Source of the DNA: JBBRYB01 sp038238115
Lineage (GTDB): Bacteria; Actinomycetota; Actinomycetes; Propionibacteriales; Nocardioidaceae
Length of the DNA stretch: 6,359 nucleotides
Direction of reading: 5' to 3'
Assembly: GCA_038238115.1 (NCBI GenBank)
Contig: JBBRYB010000140.1
Coordinates: 1-6,359, forward strand
Each line of letters begins with the position of its first letter. Position 1 is the stretch's first letter. The translations under genes were made by a program, and so were the position numbers. The notes under the pieces were generated by a model that was not told the origin of the DNA, searched no databases, and worked only from the letters and a program-made list of their open reading frames with translations. Shown one piece after another: positions 5,081 to 6,359 of this stretch.

Positions 5081-5167
5081 TTGGTAACAGACGGCTTGTC
5101 TTCGATGGGAACGGACAGATGCGCGGGATAACCCCCAGTAGACGCAGCAAAATCGTAGGTACAGTGA

Positions 5168-5230
5168 GGACAAGCCGGTTCCGCGAGACGCGTGGAGATG
5201 CGTCGGTGGGCTCGTGTCCTAGGCTTGTCC
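5168..5230. promoter_or_regulatory. Inverted repeats upstream of the membrane-gene pair
   Basis: GGACAAGCC (5168-5176) is exactly complementary to GGCTTGTCC (5222-5230). Between them GACGC (5187-5191) pairs with GCGTC (5200-5204). CCGGTTC follows the left arm and its complement GAACCGG follows the right arm. The region ends 30 bases before the GTG start at 5261. It could be an operator or a structured 5' leader. TAGGCT at 5219-5224 could serve as a -10 hexamer, but no good -35 is seen. Confidence 0.35.
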
Positions 5231-5260
5231 GAACCGGCAACCTTGACCCAGGAGCAGTCT

Positions 5261-5782
5261 GTGACGAGCGAGAGTGATGTTGGGCCGGAACGTCAGGCGC
5301 CACCTGGATCTCAGGCCGGGAGGAGTACTGCTCTCAATGACCACCACGAATTGGTGAGCGATCCAGCTACTTCGCTTCAGATTGTCCCTCGTGAAAGACT
5401 TGTCACTCGCCGCACGATTGCCTGGATCTTCTGTGGCGTTATATTCGCATTGTTGCCAGTCTGGGTGGACCTAATAAAAGATATGGCCGCAGGATTTGTC
5501 GATCCAATCGAGATTTTACGAAAGGGTGAACAGTTCGCAGTTGGAAGCGTTGTTGCTCTTGGTGCAGGTGGCGAGGTTATGGCGGCATCCATGCCCGAGG
5601 AGCTGAAGAACAACTCGCTGGGATGGAGTTTCGGGGCACTGTCCGTCGCAGGCGCGAATATCATTGCATATACAGCTGCGTCGACCGCGACCGACTGCTT
5701 TTTGGGCCTGGCGACCGCCATACTCAGCTTGGGGACGCTTGTCGTGGGCTGTACATGCGTCAGAATGGCGGCCGGCCGATGA
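5261..5782 (+). CDS. Multi-span membrane protein, 173 aa, unknown function; first gene of a coupled pair
   Basis: The start is taken at GTG 5261 because AGGAG (5250-5254) lies six bases upstream; an earlier in-frame GTG at 5192 has no such site. A polar N-terminal region (about 1-50) precedes hydrophobic segments at about residues 53-72 (IAWIFCGVIFALLPVWVDLI), 92-110, 122-140 and 146-167 (LGLATAILSLGTLVVGC), so about four membrane spans are predicted, the second being the weakest. It contains no enzymatic motif that I recognise. The layout resembles uncharacterised actinobacterial four-span proteins, a comparison from memory. Codons are noticeably richer in A/T at third positions than the IS and toxin genes, and Leu86 uses TTA. 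Both fit acquisition from elsewhere. The stop overlaps the next start. Confidence 0.75.
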   Translation: MTSESDVGPERQAPPGSQAGRSTALNDHHELVSDPATSLQIVPRERLVTRRTIAWIFCGVIFALLPVWVDLIKDMAAGFVDPIEILRKGEQFAVGSVVALGAGGEVMAASMPEELKNNSLGWSFGALSVAGANIIAYTAASTATDCFLGLATAILSLGTLVVGCTCVRMAAGR

Positions 5783-6027
5783 ATTTTGAGGTTATAGCCA
5801 TTGCTGCCTCACTAGTTGGCACCGTGTCGAGCGTGATAGCGAGCTACTCTGCACGTCGCAAGATGGATAAAAAGGAAGTACAGCTTAGGTATGAGGACAA
5901 GGCGGGCGATGAGCACCTAATTGCCATCCGGGACGACGCGCGCCGTGAGCTAATTGCGGAATTCATCGATTCGCTAGATGCGTCGGAACATAAGCCACCT
6001 CCTTCTTCAAAGCGTAAAAGGCCGTGA
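5779..6027 (+). CDS. Small one-span membrane-anchored protein, 82 aa, coupled to the preceding gene
   Basis: ATG 5779 overlaps the upstream stop as ATGA (5779-5782), and there is no separate Shine-Dalgarno site, so translation is probably coupled. Residues 4-23 (VIAIAASLVGTVSSVIASYS) form one span, followed by the basic ARRKMDKKE. A soluble part follows: a probable beta-hairpin (VQLRYEDKAGDEHLIAI, about 34-50), a helix (DDARRELIAEFIDSLDA, about 52-68) and a Pro/Lys/Arg tail. The span-hairpin-helix layout recalls small effector-associated membrane components of actinobacterial conflict systems, but this is only a shape comparison and no named family is claimed. Codon use is A/T-leaning, like its partner. 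The two products likely act together at the membrane. Confidence 0.75.
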   Translation: MNFEVIAIAASLVGTVSSVIASYSARRKMDKKEVQLRYEDKAGDEHLIAIRDDARRELIAEFIDSLDASEHKPPPSSKRKRP

Positions 6028-6072
6028 CCTTTGTTCGTTAGGCACGAGAGCTTCCATATTGGATCTTGTTCA

Positions 6073-6231
6073 TTACTGAAGAGTTCCGGACATCAAGGTC
6101 CTGGTCAGTCCGCGGTCTCGCAGCGGAGAGATGATCATCCCCGCCGACAGATTCCACGTAACTGATAACACGATGGTGCGTACCACCCGGCCGAGCTCGC
6201 GCAGCGCCCGGTAGAGCCCAATGCCGCTAAC
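6073..6231 (-). pseudogene. Relic resembling Tn3-family transposase
   Basis: The open minus-strand frame from 6231 to the TAA at 6075-6073 contains LYRALRELGRVVRTIVL (6216-6166). This resembles the conserved C-terminal segment of Tn3-family TnpA (pattern YYALRE.GR..RT.FLLRY.SD). A stop (6234-6232) lies directly upstream and the similarity fades after the final Leu, so only about 17-20 residues of a protein of roughly 1000 aa are recognisable. The remaining frame (SVTWNLSAGMIIS...) is not recognised. Identification rests on one short motif. Confidence 0.4.
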
Positions 6232-6243
6232 TTAAGGTAAGTT
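6229..6243. repeat. Short inverted repeat AACTTA-AGG-TAAGTT
   Basis: Six-base arms flank a 3-base centre at 6229-6243. It lies exactly at the upstream edge of the Tn3-like relic and may mark a junction or element end. It is too short to be assigned by itself. Confidence 0.25.
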
Positions 6244-6303
6244 TTCGCAGGTCAGCGGCGGTTTTGAGGATATTGGGACCAGAGGCTGTGGGCCTGCAGT
6301 GGC

Positions 6304-6320
6304 GCGCTTCGCGCAAGCGC
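6304..6320. repeat. GC-rich hairpin near the window edge
   Basis: GCGCTT (6304-6309) pairs exactly with AAGCGC (6315-6320) around a 5-base loop. No gene is supported on either strand between 6244 and the window end, though the sequence is too short to exclude the edge of a neighbouring gene or IS. Confidence 0.3.
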
Positions 6321-6359
6321 TACCTGGGGCTTTGCAAACGAGGGTCGACTCAAGCTGTC

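Noticed and set aside
6017..6032. AAAGG/CCTTT stem after the membrane pair as a terminator
   Set aside because: The stem is only 5 bp, overlaps the stop codon region and has no proper T-run.
1..6359. CRISPR array, tRNA or rRNA genes
   Set aside because: No regularly spaced identical repeats with unique spacers and no tRNA or rRNA signature sequences were seen on either strand.

Overview
The window is high-GC DNA of actinobacterial type. The reasons are GC-rich third codon positions, frequent GTG/TTG starts, an IS256 transposase of the actinobacterial type, a trace of an actinobacterial XRE/DUF5753-type regulator and TANNNT-like promoter elements. The genus cannot be fixed; Streptomyces or Pseudonocardiales would both fit. 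The region is accessory and IS-rich, with few intact genes and no core metabolic gene.

Layout. Bases 1-600: a 73-bp imperfect palindrome (11-83), a 52-aa single-span membrane protein (130-288), a short minus-strand relic of an XRE-family regulator (442-516) and a perfect hairpin (571-594). Bases 606-945: the left end and N-terminal zinc-binding part of a truncated ISL3-family transposase. Bases 946-1405: no intact gene, one unidentified minus-strand C-terminal fragment. Bases 1406-3370: a segment bounded by IS21-like terminal repeat arrays. Between a matched inverted pair of ends (1500 and 3295) lie a ribbon-helix-helix antitoxin/PIN-like toxin operon (minus, 2254 to 1599) and a truncated minus-strand gene (3025 to 2648), with no istA/istB transposition genes. 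Bases 3513-4923: an apparently intact IS256-family insertion sequence flanked by a 9-bp target duplication. It landed among the IS21-like repeat relics. Bases 5261-6027: a translationally coupled pair of membrane-protein genes (about four spans, then one span) with clearly more A/T-rich codon use than the rest of the window and a TTA codon in the first gene. Bases 6073-6231: a minus-strand relic resembling Tn3-family transposase.

How the parts relate. The toxin-antitoxin operon is compact, overlaps by 4 bp and has a repeated operator-like sequence over its predicted promoter and start codon, as expected for self-regulation. Its boundaries suggest it could be cargo of a transposase-less IS21-type element. 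The toxin lacks two of the usual PIN acidic residues. The coupled membrane pair at the right is the best candidate for an undescribed small system, but its function cannot be read from the sequence. The rest is insertion-sequence debris.
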